The notes beneath the pieces are model-generated. The model was not told the origin of the DNA. It did no database searches and saw nothing but the letters and a program-made list of their open reading frames with translations. The position numbers and the translations under genes were made by a program. A stretch of DNA of 64,000 nt. It comes from Aureimonas psammosilenae. Its GTDB lineage: Bacteria > Pseudomonadota > Alphaproteobacteria > Rhizobiales > Rhizobiaceae. Below, in pieces: positions 1 through 8,667 of this stretch. How positions within the stretch are numbered: the first letter of the stretch is position 1; each line of letters begins with the position of its first letter. The stretch lies in NCBI RefSeq assembly GCF_009176975.1, contig NZ_WEZG01000006.1, positions 62,001 through 126,000 of the forward strand, given 5' to 3'.

Positions 1-943
1 TCGGAAAGCCGGGAAACGGGTCGGTGACGACATCGACGGGCTGGAGCCCGTTGCCGTTGCGCCGGACGTGAATGCCGTTGGCCACGTCCGTCACCTCGGC
101 GCCGGCCGCGCGCAGGGCATCGAGCGCCGATTGGAGAAGATCGCTGCGCGTGCCTTCCAGCGTCACGTCGCCGCCCGTCATGGCCACCGCCATGGCATAG
201 GTGCCCGTTTCGATGCGGTCCGGCAAAACGCGGTGGCGCGCGCCCGACAGCGCCTCGACGCCCTGGATGCGGATGGTGGATGTGCCCGCGCCCTCAATCC
301 GGGCGCCCATCGCGTTGAGGCAGGCGGCAAGATCGGCGACTTCCGGCTCGCGCGCGGCGTTCTCGATCAGGGTCTCGCCCTTGGCGAGCGAGGCGGCCAT
401 CATCATCACATGCGTCGCGCCGACGGAGACCTTCGGGAATCGGTAGCGCGCGCCTTTCAAGCCGCCCTTGGCTTCGGCGACGATGTAACCGCTTTCGATG
501 TCGATCGTGGCGCCGAGCGCCTGAAGGCCTTCGATGAAGAGGTCCACCGGCCGCGTGCCGATGGCGCAGCCGCCCGGCAAGGACACGCGCGCCTTATGCA
601 TGCGGGCGAGAAGCGGGCCGATCACCCAGAAGCTCGCACGCATCTTGGAGACGAGTTCGTAAGGGGCGGTGGTGTCGATGATGGTGCGCGCGGTGAAATG
701 GATGGTGCGCCCGCTCGCGCCGCTTTGCCCGAGGCGCTTGCCGGACACGGTGTAGTCGACGCCGTGATTGCCGAGAATGCGGATGAGCTGTTCTACGTCC
801 GCCAGATGCGGCACATTTTCCAGCGTCAGCGTGTCGTCGGTGAGAAGCGAGGCGATCATCAGGGGGAGCGCGGCGTTCTTCGCGCCCGAAATCGGGATGG
901 TGCCGGAGAGCGTGTTGCCGCCCCTGATGCGGATGCGATCCAT
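1..943 (-). CDS. murA: UDP-N-acetylglucosamine 1-carboxyvinyltransferase, 3'-truncated by window edge
   Basis: First committed step of peptidoglycan synthesis: transfers enolpyruvate from PEP to UDP-GlcNAc in the cytoplasm. The 314 visible codons start with [20 protein letters not shown] and show the substrate-binding Lys-Asn pair in SGAKNAALP (K22, N23) and the catalytic-loop cysteine in [14 protein letters not shown] (about C126). The family is usually about 420-430 residues, so roughly the last quarter, including the conserved FPTD aspartate region, lies outside the window. ATG start at 943. Upstream lies a 158-bp gap, then a tiny membrane-protein gene on the same strand. Identification is by family motifs and is secure. 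Confidence 0.96.
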   Translation of the reverse strand, partial: MDRIRIRGGNTLSGTIPISGAKNAALPLMIASLLTDDTLTLENVPHLADVEQLIRILGNHGVDYTVSGKRLGQSGASGRTIHFTARTIIDTTAPYELVSKMRASFWVIGPLLARMHKARVSLPGGCAIGTRPVDLFIEGLQALGATIDIESGYIVAEAKGGLKGARYRFPKVSVGATHVMMMAASLAKGETLIENAAREPEVADLAACLNAMGARIEGAGTSTIRIQGVEALSGARHRVLPDRIETGTYAMAVAMTGGDVTLEGTRSDLLQSALDALRAAGAEVTDVANGIHVRRNGNGLQPVDVVTDPFPGFP

Positions 944-1101
944 GCGATTCGTCCAATCGGGGCGGCGGCGGCGTGGTGCCGGCGTTCCGCTCGTGTCTTG
1001 CCCGCGCGGCGGAGGATGCCGAAGCGCGCGGAGGCGGTGGAAGGGGTCCCCTACACCAGGGCGGGCGGACATTCAAACGCCCGCGACCGCAATGCCTGGA
1101 C

Positions 1102-1260
1102 TCAATGCGAGCCGACGAGAACCGTCAGGCCGAAGACGAAAAAGGCGACCAGCGCGATCTTCCAGGCGTCCCCCCGTTTCCTCAGGCCCGGCAGGCCGAG
1201 AGGACGGAAGAGATGCAGGAGCATCGCCAGAAGAAGGAGAAGGGAAAGGAGCTTGCCCAT
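1102..1260 (-). CDS. 52-residue two-helix membrane protein, function unknown
   Basis: A short frame of 52 codons starting MGKLLSLLLLLAMLLHLF. Residues 3-17 form a leucine-rich hydrophobic segment and residues 34-50 (WKIALVAFFVFGLTVLVG) a second one, joined by a basic linker (LRKRGDAWK), so a small inner-membrane hairpin is likely. It sits 15 bp downstream of the betB stop and 158 bp before murA, all on the minus strand. A perfect 7-bp hairpin (1061-1067 with 1078-1084) follows it, but without a T-run. I do not recognise the family. The clean amphipathic pattern and tight spacing argue for a real gene, but it could be chance. Confidence 0.5.
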   Translation of the reverse strand: MGKLLSLLLLLAMLLHLFRPLGLPGLRKRGDAWKIALVAFFVFGLTVLVGSH

Positions 1261-1275
1261 GCGTGGAAGGTCGCC

Positions 1276-2739
1276 TCAGTAGGGCGACGCCGCCTGCCCC
1301 ATTTCGACGTAAACGCTCTTCACCTGGCTGTAATGCTCGATCGCCGCGCGGCCGTTCTCGCGCCCGATGCCCGAACGCCTTGCGCCGCCGAAGGGCATTT
1401 CGACGGGCGTCAGGTTATAGGCGTTGATCCAGCAGGTGCCGGCCTTCAGCTTGGCCACCACGCGGTGCCCGCGCTGAATGTCGCGCGTGAAGACGCCGGC
1501 CGCGAGGCCGAATTCGGTGCCGTTGGCGCGCGCCACCACTTCCTCTTCCGTGTCGAAGTCGAAGACGCTCATCACCGGGCCGAAGATTTCTTCCCTGGCG
1601 ATGCGCATGTCGTCCCGGACATCGGTGAAAACGGTCGGCTGCACGAAGAAGCCCTCGACCATACCCGGAAGAACGGCGGCCTTGCCGCCGCATTCGAGCT
1701 TGGCCCCTTCCTCCTCCCCGAGCCACATATAGGATAGGACCCGCACCCTTTGAGCTTCCGACACGAGCGGTCCCATGTCGGTCGCCTCGCTCAATGGGTC
1801 GCCGAGCCGGATTTTGGCGACGCGCGCCAGAAGCTTTTCCACGAAAGCCGCGCGCACCGAACGCTCCACGAAGACGCGCGTGCCGTTGGAACAGATCTGG
1901 CCCGCGGAATAGAAATTGCCGAGGATCGCGCCGGAGACGGCGGCGTCGAGATCGGCATCGGCGAAGACCACGATCGGCGACTTGCCGCCGAGCTCCAGCG
2001 TCACCGGCTTGATGTCGGCGCTCGCGGCCGCCATCACGCGGGAGCCGGTGGCGACCGATCCGGTCACGGACACCTTATCGACAAGCGGATGGGAGACGAG
2101 CGCGGCCCCGACCTCGCCGGAGCCCTGCAGGACGTTGAAGACACCCTTCGGCAGACCCGCCTCGCTCAGGATCTCGGCGAGCTTCAGGGCCGAGAGAGGC
2201 GTCGTCTCGGAGGGCTTGAAGATCATGGCGTTGCCGCAGGCGAGCGCGGGCGCGGCCTTCCAGGAAGCGATCTGGATCGGATAGTTCCACGCGCCGATGC
2301 CGACGCAGACGCCTAAGGGCTCGCGCCGCGTATAAGCGAAGGAACCGCCGAGATCGATGTAATCGCCCCTGATATCGGCGGCAAGCGAGGCGAAGTAATC
2401 GAGGCAGTCGGCGCCCGACGCCGCATCCGCCACCAGCGTCTCGGCGATGGGCTTGCCGGTGTCGAGGGTTTCGAGTTCGGAAAGTTCGCGGTTGCGCTCG
2501 CGCATGATGGCGGCGGCGCGGCGCAGCACCCGGCCGCGCTCGGCGCCCGGCATCGCCGCCCATTCCTCCTGCCCACGCCGGGCCGCCGCGATCGCCAGCT
2601 CGATCGCGGCAGGCGTTGCGGCATGGAGCCGGGCGATCACCTCGCCGGTCGCCGGATAAAGGCTCTCGAAGGGCGCTCCCTCCACGTCCTCGTGGAAGAC
2701 GCCGTCGATGAAATGGGAAGCGGGGGGCTGGGCGCGCAT
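1276..2739 (-). CDS. betB: betaine-aldehyde dehydrogenase
   Basis: NAD(P)-dependent oxidation of betaine aldehyde to the osmoprotectant glycine betaine in the cytoplasm. The 487-residue protein has the aldehyde dehydrogenase fold: WNYP at 151-154 (N152), cofactor-contact lysine in FKPSE (K175), general-base glutamate in TLELGGKSP (E249), and nucleophile in [12 protein letters not shown] (C283). The GQICSNGTR form is typical of BetB. ATG start at 2739. Usual partners betA (choline dehydrogenase) and betI (repressor) are not beside it, so it acts as an orphan here; another betaine-type aldehyde dehydrogenase specificity remains possible. Confidence 0.88.
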   Translation of the reverse strand: MRAQPPASHFIDGVFHEDVEGAPFESLYPATGEVIARLHAATPAAIELAIAAARRGQEEWAAMPGAERGRVLRRAAAIMRERNRELSELETLDTGKPIAETLVADAASGADCLDYFASLAADIRGDYIDLGGSFAYTRREPLGVCVGIGAWNYPIQIASWKAAPALACGNAMIFKPSETTPLSALKLAEILSEAGLPKGVFNVLQGSGEVGAALVSHPLVDKVSVTGSVATGSRVMAAASADIKPVTLELGGKSPIVVFADADLDAAVSGAILGNFYSAGQICSNGTRVFVERSVRAAFVEKLLARVAKIRLGDPLSEATDMGPLVSEAQRVRVLSYMWLGEEEGAKLECGGKAAVLPGMVEGFFVQPTVFTDVRDDMRIAREEIFGPVMSVFDFDTEEEVVARANGTEFGLAAGVFTRDIQRGHRVVAKLKAGTCWINAYNLTPVEMPFGGARRSGIGRENGRAAIEHYSQVKSVYVEMGQAASPY

Positions 2740-2852
2740 GGAAGATTCCTCGAAGTCGCGCCGGTCTTATCGGCCCGAACGGCGCATCTGTCGAGCTATC
2801 CGCCGGAACTCCGGCCACGGCCATCGGTTTGCCGGGTTAAAGGGAGAGCCAT

Positions 2853-3206
2853 ATGAGCAACGCAGCTACGCCTACCATCACCGTGGAGCGCGAAACGCGC
2901 CCCGTGATCGTTCTGATGAACGACAATATCATCGCTTCCACAAAGGAGGCCTTGATCCTGAAGGAAGGCAACCGCGCCCCGGTCTACTATATCCCGAAGG
3001 AGCACGTCGCGATGGAGTTCCTGCTTCCGACCGATCACCACACGACCTGCCCGCACAAGGGAGAAGCGCGCTATTGGACGATCACGGGCCAAGGCCGCGC
3101 GGTGGAAAACGGCGCCTGGGCCTACGACAACCCGCATGAAGCGGCCTCGGCCATCGCCGGCCATCTGTCGTTCTATCCGGACAAGCTGCGCATCGAGGTC
3201 GGCTGA
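2853..3206 (+). CDS. DUF427 family protein
   Basis: A 117-residue protein that fits DUF427 over almost its whole length. Typical features are the central TCPHKGEARYW stretch (about residues 69-79), the preceding VYYIPKEHV strand, and the late WAYDNPHEA and FYPDKLRIEV blocks. The family has no established catalytic role; it is a small beta-rich soluble protein found in many bacteria and fungi. A good ribosome-binding site (AGGGAGAG) lies 5-6 bp before the ATG. It is transcribed away from betB across a 113-bp gap. No signal peptide or membrane segment is seen. Confidence 0.85.
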   Translation: MSNAATPTITVERETRPVIVLMNDNIIASTKEALILKEGNRAPVYYIPKEHVAMEFLLPTDHHTTCPHKGEARYWTITGQGRAVENGAWAYDNPHEAASAIAGHLSFYPDKLRIEVG

Positions 3207-3283
3207 CCGCCGGGGAACCCCGAATGCGTTCCGTCGGTTATGGAAGCCGAAGGGTAACAGCGATTTGAACAGGATCAGAACCG

Positions 3284-3616
3284 ATGCGTAAGCTTCTCAT
3301 TGCCGCAGGCGCGGCGGCATTCCTGTCGTCCCCGGCCTTCGCCCAGACCGTGGTGATCCAGCAGGAGCCCGCCCCGCCCCCGGCCGCCGTGATCGTGGAC
3401 GAGGGCACGCTTCCGGGCGACATCGTGACCTATGTGCAGAGAAATCCGATCGATTCCGCGCCCGTTCTCGAAGGGCGTCTCGTCAACGGCACCATCGTTC
3501 CCGCAGACGTGCAGCTCGCGCCTGTCCAGGGCTATTCGGGCTATTCCTACTTCTACCAGGACGGCGCACCGGTGATCGTCGATTCCAGCCGCCGCGTGGT
3601 CCGCATCGTCCGCTGA
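3284..3616 (+). CDS. DUF1236-type exported protein
   Basis: A 110-residue secreted or periplasmic protein. MRKLLIAAGAAAFLSSPAFAQ is a standard signal peptide with cleavage after AFA. The mature part is proline/alanine rich at first (EPAPPPAAV) and ends in a short beta-rich unit with PVQGYSGYSYFYQDGAPVIVD and RRVVRIVR, the arrangement of the DUF1236 family common in Hyphomicrobiales. Function is unknown. An AGGA element 10 bp before the ATG serves as ribosome-binding site, and a strong intrinsic terminator follows 20 bp after the stop, so this is probably a single-gene transcript or the end of a DUF427-DUF1236 unit. Confidence 0.75.
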   Translation: MRKLLIAAGAAAFLSSPAFAQTVVIQQEPAPPPAAVIVDEGTLPGDIVTYVQRNPIDSAPVLEGRLVNGTIVPADVQLAPVQGYSGYSYFYQDGAPVIVDSSRRVVRIVR

Positions 3617-3636
3617 TCGACATCAGCGGACTGGAT

Positions 3637-3668
3637 AAAACCGCGTCGGGCAGCCGGCGCGGTTTTTT
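3637..3668 (+). terminator. Rho-independent terminator after DUF1236 gene
   Basis: A stem AAAACCGCG / CGCGGTTTT around a 12-base loop is followed by T residues (TTTTTT at 3663-3668). It lies 20 bp beyond the stop codon at 3616 and before the convergent Uma2 gene. The A-rich left arm could give partial activity on the other strand. Confidence 0.85.
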
Positions 3669-3697
3669 CATTTCCAGACCCGACCGGTCCCTTCGGA

Positions 3698-4303
3698 TCA
3701 GGCGGGTTTGCCATCCTCCACAAGCCGCAATCGCGGGCGTGGGGCGGGATAGAGGGAAGCGTAGATTTCGCTGAGGGGCAGCGTCGCTCCGATCTCGGGA
3801 AGCTCGATAATCTCATCGAGATCGTCGTATTTCTCGACTTGCCACATACCACGCTCGTCGCGCCTGTAGAGCTTGGCGGAGATCACATCGGGATCGACGA
3901 ACATGATGAGCGAGATGCCGCCATGCGCCTGGTATTCGTCGAGCTTGTCCGTGGCATCTATGGCCGAAGTTCCGGGGGACGACACCTCGACAACCGTTGT
4001 CGGCCGCGACGCATCCAATGCGTTCGGGTCGCTGGGCCCGCAATCCACGACGACATCGGGATATCTGACGGTGTTTTGTCCTATCCTGACCGCCGTATCG
4101 CTCGACGTCGTCCGACAACCGCCCTTTCTGGCTTGCGGCAACAAGGTGGCCACGAGATTGGCGGTCACCACGTTGTGGCTCTGCTTGGCGCCCGCCATCA
4201 TGCGGATGATCCGCCCGTCGACAAGCTCGAACCGATCGCTCTGAGTGCCGATCCATCGGAGAAAGTCGTCCGTGGATACGGCTTCGTATTCCGGAAAAGC
4301 CAT
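3698..4303 (-). CDS. Uma2 family endonuclease-like protein (DUF820)
   Basis: A 201-residue protein with the PD-(D/E)xK-type Uma2 layout. It has an N-terminal helix and the RFELVDGRIIRMMAGAKQSH stretch (about residues 23-42), YPDVVVDCGP (about 79-88) with the conserved acidic position, then TTVVEVSSPGTSAIDATDKL (about 100-119), which supplies the E-x-S/K catalytic-type strand. Uma2 proteins are common in cyanobacteria and scattered elsewhere; their physiological substrate is not established. ATG at 4303. It is convergent with the DUF1236 gene and 96 bp from the next minus-strand gene. Patchy distribution of the family makes transfer plausible, but no mobile-element signs flank it. Confidence 0.8.
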   Translation of the reverse strand: MAFPEYEAVSTDDFLRWIGTQSDRFELVDGRIIRMMAGAKQSHNVVTANLVATLLPQARKGGCRTTSSDTAVRIGQNTVRYPDVVVDCGPSDPNALDASRPTTVVEVSSPGTSAIDATDKLDEYQAHGGISLIMFVDPDVISAKLYRRDERGMWQVEKYDDLDEIIELPEIGATLPLSEIYASLYPAPRPRLRLVEDGKPA

Positions 4304-4399
4304 GTGACACTCGACGGATGGTTTCGCGCGCCCGAACCATAGGCCAAGCGCACGCAGACCTTCAACGGCGGGGAAACGATCGCATCGTCAACCGGCGTT

Positions 4400-4675
4400 T
4401 CAGCGATCACTATGCCCGAGGTCGCGGTCGGGGTCGATGACGTCGCGCACCTTCTGCTTCAGCACCTTGGCTTCGGGGAAGCCGCCGTCGCGCTTGCGCT
4501 CCCAGATCAATTCCTCGCCGCAGCGGATCTCGAAGATGCCGCCGGTGCCGGGCACCAGCGCCACCTCGCCGAGGTCGGGACCGAAAGTGGACAGAAGCTC
4601 CTGCGCCATCCAGCCGGCACGCAGCAGCCATTGGCACTGCGTGCAGTAGGTGATCGCGACGCGCGGGGCCGCCAT
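4400..4675 (-). CDS. SelT/SelW/SelH (Rdx) family redox protein
   Basis: A 91-residue thioredoxin-like protein of the Rdx group. It begins with a beta strand and the redox motif CTQC (C11, C14), where animal homologues carry selenocysteine, followed by a helix and the family block about residues 40-55 (VALVPGTGGIFEI). The C-terminal half has the usual VLKQKVRDVIDPDRDLGH ending. It starts 4 bp after the msrA stop, so it is almost certainly co-transcribed with msrA. A role in thiol redox chemistry is inferred from the family and from this pairing; no substrate can be named. Confidence 0.88.
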   Translation of the reverse strand: MAAPRVAITYCTQCQWLLRAGWMAQELLSTFGPDLGEVALVPGTGGIFEIRCGEELIWERKRDGGFPEAKVLKQKVRDVIDPDRDLGHSDR

Positions 4676-4679
4676 CCCG

Positions 4680-5414
4680 TCAGCTCTTGGCGGCGGATAC
4701 GAGCGCCGGCTCGGCGCGGTAGTCGTCCGGGAACAGGCGCTTCAGATTGTCGATCTTGGGCAGGTCGTTGACGACGATATAGGGATAACGCGGATTCAGC
4801 GTCAGGAAGTCCTGATGATAGGCTTCCGCCGGATAGAACTTGTCGGCCGCGCCCGTCGTGGTGACGATTTTCGCCTTGTAGATCCCGGCCTTGTCGAGCT
4901 GCGCGATATAAGCGTCCGCCACGCGCTTCTGCTCGTCGGTCACCGGAAACACGGCGGAGCGGTACTGCGTGCCGTGGTCGGGACCCTGGCGGTTCAGAAG
5001 CGTCGGGTCGTGCGCGACGGAGAAGTAGATGCGCAGAAGCTCGCCATAGCTGACGGTGGCGGGATCGAAGGTCACTTCCACCGTTTCGGCATGTCCCGTC
5101 GTGCCGGTCGAGACCTCATCGTAGGACGGATCGGCGGTTTTGCCGCCGGCATAGCCGGACACCGCGTTGGAAACGCCCTTCACGTGCTGGAAGACGCCCT
5201 GAACGCCCCAGAAGCAGCCGCCGGCAAAGCGCGCGACCTGGCTACCGCTCGCCGTGGCGTCGAGCGCGGGCTTGGGCAGTTCCCAGGCTTCTTCGGCGGC
5301 TTGTGCCGGGGGCGCGCCCTTCAGCGCCAGCGCCGCGCCGCCGCCCGACACGAGAACAGCCACCAAGACGAGCCCGGCGCCGCGCCGGAAACGGAAAAAG
5401 CCGTTGGAAGACAT
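4680..5414 (-). CDS. msrA: Peptide methionine sulfoxide reductase MsrA, membrane-anchored or exported
   Basis: Reduces methionine-S-sulfoxide in proteins. The catalytic motif GGCFWG is present (C67), with the conserved GYAGG, GHAETVEVTFDP and YRSAVFPV blocks. I use the ATG at 5414, preceded by AGGACC at about 7 bp; the frame is open further upstream but without family similarity. Residues 10-33 form a basic start plus hydrophobic segment (LVLVAVLVSGGGAALAL), so the enzyme is probably exported or tethered outside the inner membrane. C67 is the only cysteine in the 244 residues, so no resolving cysteine exists and an external reductant is needed. The SelW-like gene follows after 4 bp. Confidence 0.93.
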   Translation of the reverse strand: MSSNGFFRFRRGAGLVLVAVLVSGGGAALALKGAPPAQAAEEAWELPKPALDATASGSQVARFAGGCFWGVQGVFQHVKGVSNAVSGYAGGKTADPSYDEVSTGTTGHAETVEVTFDPATVSYGELLRIYFSVAHDPTLLNRQGPDHGTQYRSAVFPVTDEQKRVADAYIAQLDKAGIYKAKIVTTTGAADKFYPAEAYHQDFLTLNPRYPYIVVNDLPKIDNLKRLFPDDYRAEPALVSAAKS

Positions 5415-5619
5415 GAGTTCGGTCCTATTTAGCATCCGCGAGCGGCTTGGAGGCCGCCGGGCGGAGCGCGATTGAGAGATGGCGCTTTCCTGCCTCGAAC
5501 GCAAATCACGGCTGCGGGACGGCACATGCCGCGCCCGCTGGCCTCGTCCATCTGCTGCTGCTAGAATTCCATCGGACTTTCCGTTTGGATAAGTCTTCGA
5601 ACGTCCCCGAAAGTCGCGA

Positions 5620-8487
5620 ATGGCGGACTCCCTCTACGGTTATACCTGGCGGCACACCAAGCGCGCCCAGCTTTGGATGCTGGTGGTCGTCGCGGTGTCC
5701 ATCATCCCGCTCTTCCTGTCGCTGAACCTGCCCAAGCTCATCGTCAACGGCCCGATCCAGGGCGAGGGCTTCGAGAACGGGCCGGCGGCGACGCGCGAAT
5801 ATCTCCACACTGCGATCCCCTGGCCGCAATGGCTGGGCGGCTCGGGCGAATTCGTTTTGTTTCCCGGCCTCGACTTCACGCGGATGGAGTCGCTCTACGT
5901 CCTGTCGGGCCTGTTTCTGGGGCTCGTCATCATCAATGGCGGGTTCAAATACTACATCAACACCTACAAGGGCCGGCTCGGGGAGCGGATGCTCCGGCGC
6001 ATGCGCTACGAGTTCGTGGACCTGATCCTGCGCTTTCCGATTCCGCGCTTCCGCCAACTTCGCGCCTCCGAACTCTCCTCCATGGTGAAGGACGAGCTGG
6101 AGCCGATCGGCGGCTTCATCGGCGACTCGGTGGTGACGCCGGTCTACCTGATCAGTCAGGTGCTGACGGCGGTGGTGTTCATCTTCGTCCAGTCCTTTTC
6201 GCTGGGCATGGTGGCGCTCGGCGTGATGCTGCTTCAGGTGGTGTTGATCCCCCGGATGCGCCGCCGCCTTCTCGTGCTCGGCCGTCAGCGCCAGTTGACC
6301 GCGCGCCAGTTCGCCGGCCGCGTCGGCGAGATCGTGGAAAGCGTCTCGTCCATCCACACCAACGACACCTCGAACTACGAGCGGGCCGGCGTGTCGGAGG
6401 AGCTGGGGCGCATCTTCCTGATCCGCTTCGACATCTACCAGTGGAAGTTCCTGGTCAAATTCCTCAACAACTTCCTGTCGCAGCTCACGCCCTTCATCTT
6501 CTACCTTTTCGGCGGTTATTTCGCGATCACTGGCCATCTCGACATCGGTCAGCTCGTGGCCGTGATCGCCGCCTACAAGGACCTGCCCTCGCCCTTGAAG
6601 GACCTGATCGACTGGGATCAGGTGCGCCTCGACGTGCAGGTGAAGTTCGAACAGGTGGTGGAGCAGTTCTATATCCAGAACCTGTCCGATCCGGCCATGC
6701 AGGCGCCCGAGGCCACGCGAGTCGCGGCTCTTGCCGGCGGCTTCGCGCTGGCCGGCGCGGCGCTTCAGGACGAGAACGGCGGTCGCATCCTCGACCCCGT
6801 CACCTTGGATCTGCCGCTTGACCAGAAGGTCGCGGCTGTCGGCCCGATCGGCGAAGGCGCCGAGCAGTTCGCCGAAATGCTGGTGCGGCTGCGGCCGGCG
6901 AGCGGCGGCGAGGTCAATCTCGCCGGCCGCCCCCTCGTCACCTATCCCGAATCCGTCACCGGGCGACGCCTCGCCTATGTCGACGCCGCCACCTATTTCC
7001 CGCGCACCACGCTGCGCGAGGCCTTGCTCTACGGGCTGATGCACCATCCAGTGGCCGTCAAGGAAGCAAAGAAGCGCTCTCGCCAAAGCGATCTGGCGGC
7101 GTTGGAGACCAAGCTCTCGGGCAACACGGCGCTCGACATATCTGAGGATTGGATCGACTACGAGGATATCGGCATCTCCTCGTCGCGCGAACTCGGCGAC
7201 CATCTGGCGGCCATCCTGACTTTGGTGCGGCTCGATCGCGACGTGCGCTTGTTCGGCCTTCGCTCGCGCATTCCGGCCGAACATGCCGACGATGCCGAGG
7301 AGCGCATCCTGAAGGCCCGCCGCGCCTTCCGCGCCAGCCTCGAGGAAGAGGGCATGGAGGACTATGTCGAGCCCTTTGACCCCGACAGCTACATCCACAA
7401 CGCCACGCTTCTGGAAAACGTCGTCTTCGGCGCCGCGCGCGACCCGCGCGCCGGCCTCGCCCAGCTTTGGACCAATCCGCAGGCGCGCGCGGTTCTGCGC
7501 GAAACAGGCCTTGCCCAGTCGCTTTACCGCATCGGCCGCGACATCGCCTCCACCATGCTCGACCTCTTCGGGGAACTGGAAGCGGGCAACCCGCTCCTCC
7601 AGCGCATGACGGTGATGAGCGCCGAGGACTTGAGCGAATACCGCCAGCGGCTCGGGCGCGTCGAGAACCCGGATTTCGACGCCGCGCCCGACGAGGACCG
7701 CGTCGCCTTTATCCGCCTCGCCTTCGCTTATGTCGAAACGCGCGACCGCCTCGGCCTCGTGGATGCCGGCGTGATGCGCAACGTGGTCGAAACGCGCCGC
7801 CTCCTGCGCGAGCGCCTGCCGGAAGAGCTGTCGGAAATCCTCGCCTTCCACGACGCGGACGCCTTCAACCCGGCGACGAGCGTGCAGGACAACGTCCTGT
7901 TCGGGCGCATCGCCACCGATCTCGCCAATGCCGGCGACGCGGTGGAAGGGCTTCTCCTGCGCAATCTCGATGCGCTCGGCCTTGCCCGGATCGTCCAGGA
8001 AGCGGGCCTCACCTACGACATCGGCTCGGGCGCCAAGCGCTTGTCGCTCGGCCAGCAGCAGAAGCTGGCGCTCGCCCGCGCCCTCGTGAAGGCGCCCGAC
8101 TACCTCGTGGTGAATCGCGGCCTTTCCGCCCTCGACGCCGACACGCAGGGCCGGATCGTGGAAGCGACGCTGGAGCGGGCGCGATTGGGGCCTCGTCCCT
8201 TCGGCACCTTCTGGGTCGTGGCATCGGCCGGCCATGCCAAGCTCTTCGAGCGCGTGGTGGAGTTTCGCGACGGCCATCTCGTGTCCGACGAGACCACGGA
8301 CGATGCAGGCGCCCTGCCCGAAATCGTGGAGAATCCAGAGGAGCATCCCGAAGCCAGCCAATCCGGGGAAGCGCCCAAAGCCGCCGACGCTTCGCGAGAG
8401 GACGAGGCGGTCGAGCCGGCCAACCAGCGCGACGACACCGAAAACGCGGCCACCAAGCGTCCGGGCGAGCAGGCGGCGGCGGAATGA
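5620..8487 (+). CDS. ABC-exporter-like membrane protein with degenerate, probably inactive ATPase domain
   Basis: A 955-residue protein with an exporter-type membrane half (about residues 15-310, helices near 18-40, 88-112, 165-210 and 275-300) and a nucleotide-binding-like half. The motifs are decayed: the P-loop position reads GPIGEGAEQ (from about 408, catalytic Lys and Ser/Thr lost), the signature reads LSLGQQQ (about 808), and Walker B reads YLVVNRGLSALD (about 828, Asp-Glu replaced by Asn-Arg). Between P-loop and signature lie about 390 residues with three similar segments, LREALLYG (about 464), LLENVVFG (about 598) and VQDNVLFG (about 755). The tail (about 885-955) is acidic low complexity. 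The frame is intact, so it is a conserved pseudo-ATPase rather than a pseudogene. The next genes handle cyclic nucleotides. Confidence 0.8.
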   Translation: MADSLYGYTWRHTKRAQLWMLVVVAVSIIPLFLSLNLPKLIVNGPIQGEGFENGPAATREYLHTAIPWPQWLGGSGEFVLFPGLDFTRMESLYVLSGLFLGLVIINGGFKYYINTYKGRLGERMLRRMRYEFVDLILRFPIPRFRQLRASELSSMVKDELEPIGGFIGDSVVTPVYLISQVLTAVVFIFVQSFSLGMVALGVMLLQVVLIPRMRRRLLVLGRQRQLTARQFAGRVGEIVESVSSIHTNDTSNYERAGVSEELGRIFLIRFDIYQWKFLVKFLNNFLSQLTPFIFYLFGGYFAITGHLDIGQLVAVIAAYKDLPSPLKDLIDWDQVRLDVQVKFEQVVEQFYIQNLSDPAMQAPEATRVAALAGGFALAGAALQDENGGRILDPVTLDLPLDQKVAAVGPIGEGAEQFAEMLVRLRPASGGEVNLAGRPLVTYPESVTGRRLAYVDAATYFPRTTLREALLYGLMHHPVAVKEAKKRSRQSDLAALETKLSGNTALDISEDWIDYEDIGISSSRELGDHLAAILTLVRLDRDVRLFGLRSRIPAEHADDAEERILKARRAFRASLEEEGMEDYVEPFDPDSYIHNATLLENVVFGAARDPRAGLAQLWTNPQARAVLRETGLAQSLYRIGRDIASTMLDLFGELEAGNPLLQRMTVMSAEDLSEYRQRLGRVENPDFDAAPDEDRVAFIRLAFAYVETRDRLGLVDAGVMRNVVETRRLLRERLPEELSEILAFHDADAFNPATSVQDNVLFGRIATDLANAGDAVEGLLLRNLDALGLARIVQEAGLTYDIGSGAKRLSLGQQQKLALARALVKAPDYLVVNRGLSALDADTQGRIVEATLERARLGPRPFGTFWVVASAGHAKLFERVVEFRDGHLVSDETTDDAGALPEIVENPEEHPEASQSGEAPKAADASREDEAVEPANQRDDTENAATKRPGEQAAAE

Positions 8488-8667
8488 CGATGGCCGAAGG
8501 AACGAAGCCTTGAGGATGGCATGCGACGGGATGGCCTTCGCCCTTGAAGAGAAGGGCCAAATGTCATCATATCATATGACGGAAGAAAACCGGAGCCGGT
8601 TGCCCGCCTTCGGCATCCCGCGCCGGGAAGCTGCGCGATCCACTGCCTTAAGGAGGTCTTCTCCTCG

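Noticed and set aside
1061-1084. Hairpin GCGGGCG/CGCCCGC as a terminator before murA
   Set aside because: The stem is perfect but no T-run follows on either strand, so it is not called as a terminator.
5506-8361. A 951-codon antisense open frame opposite the ABC-like gene
   Set aside because: Composition is typical of the complement of a GC-rich gene and no motif is present; the plus-strand product has membrane helices and ABC remnants.
5620-8487. The ABC-like gene as a pseudogene
   Set aside because: The frame is intact over 955 codons, the membrane domain is normal and the altered motifs are substitutions, not frameshifts.
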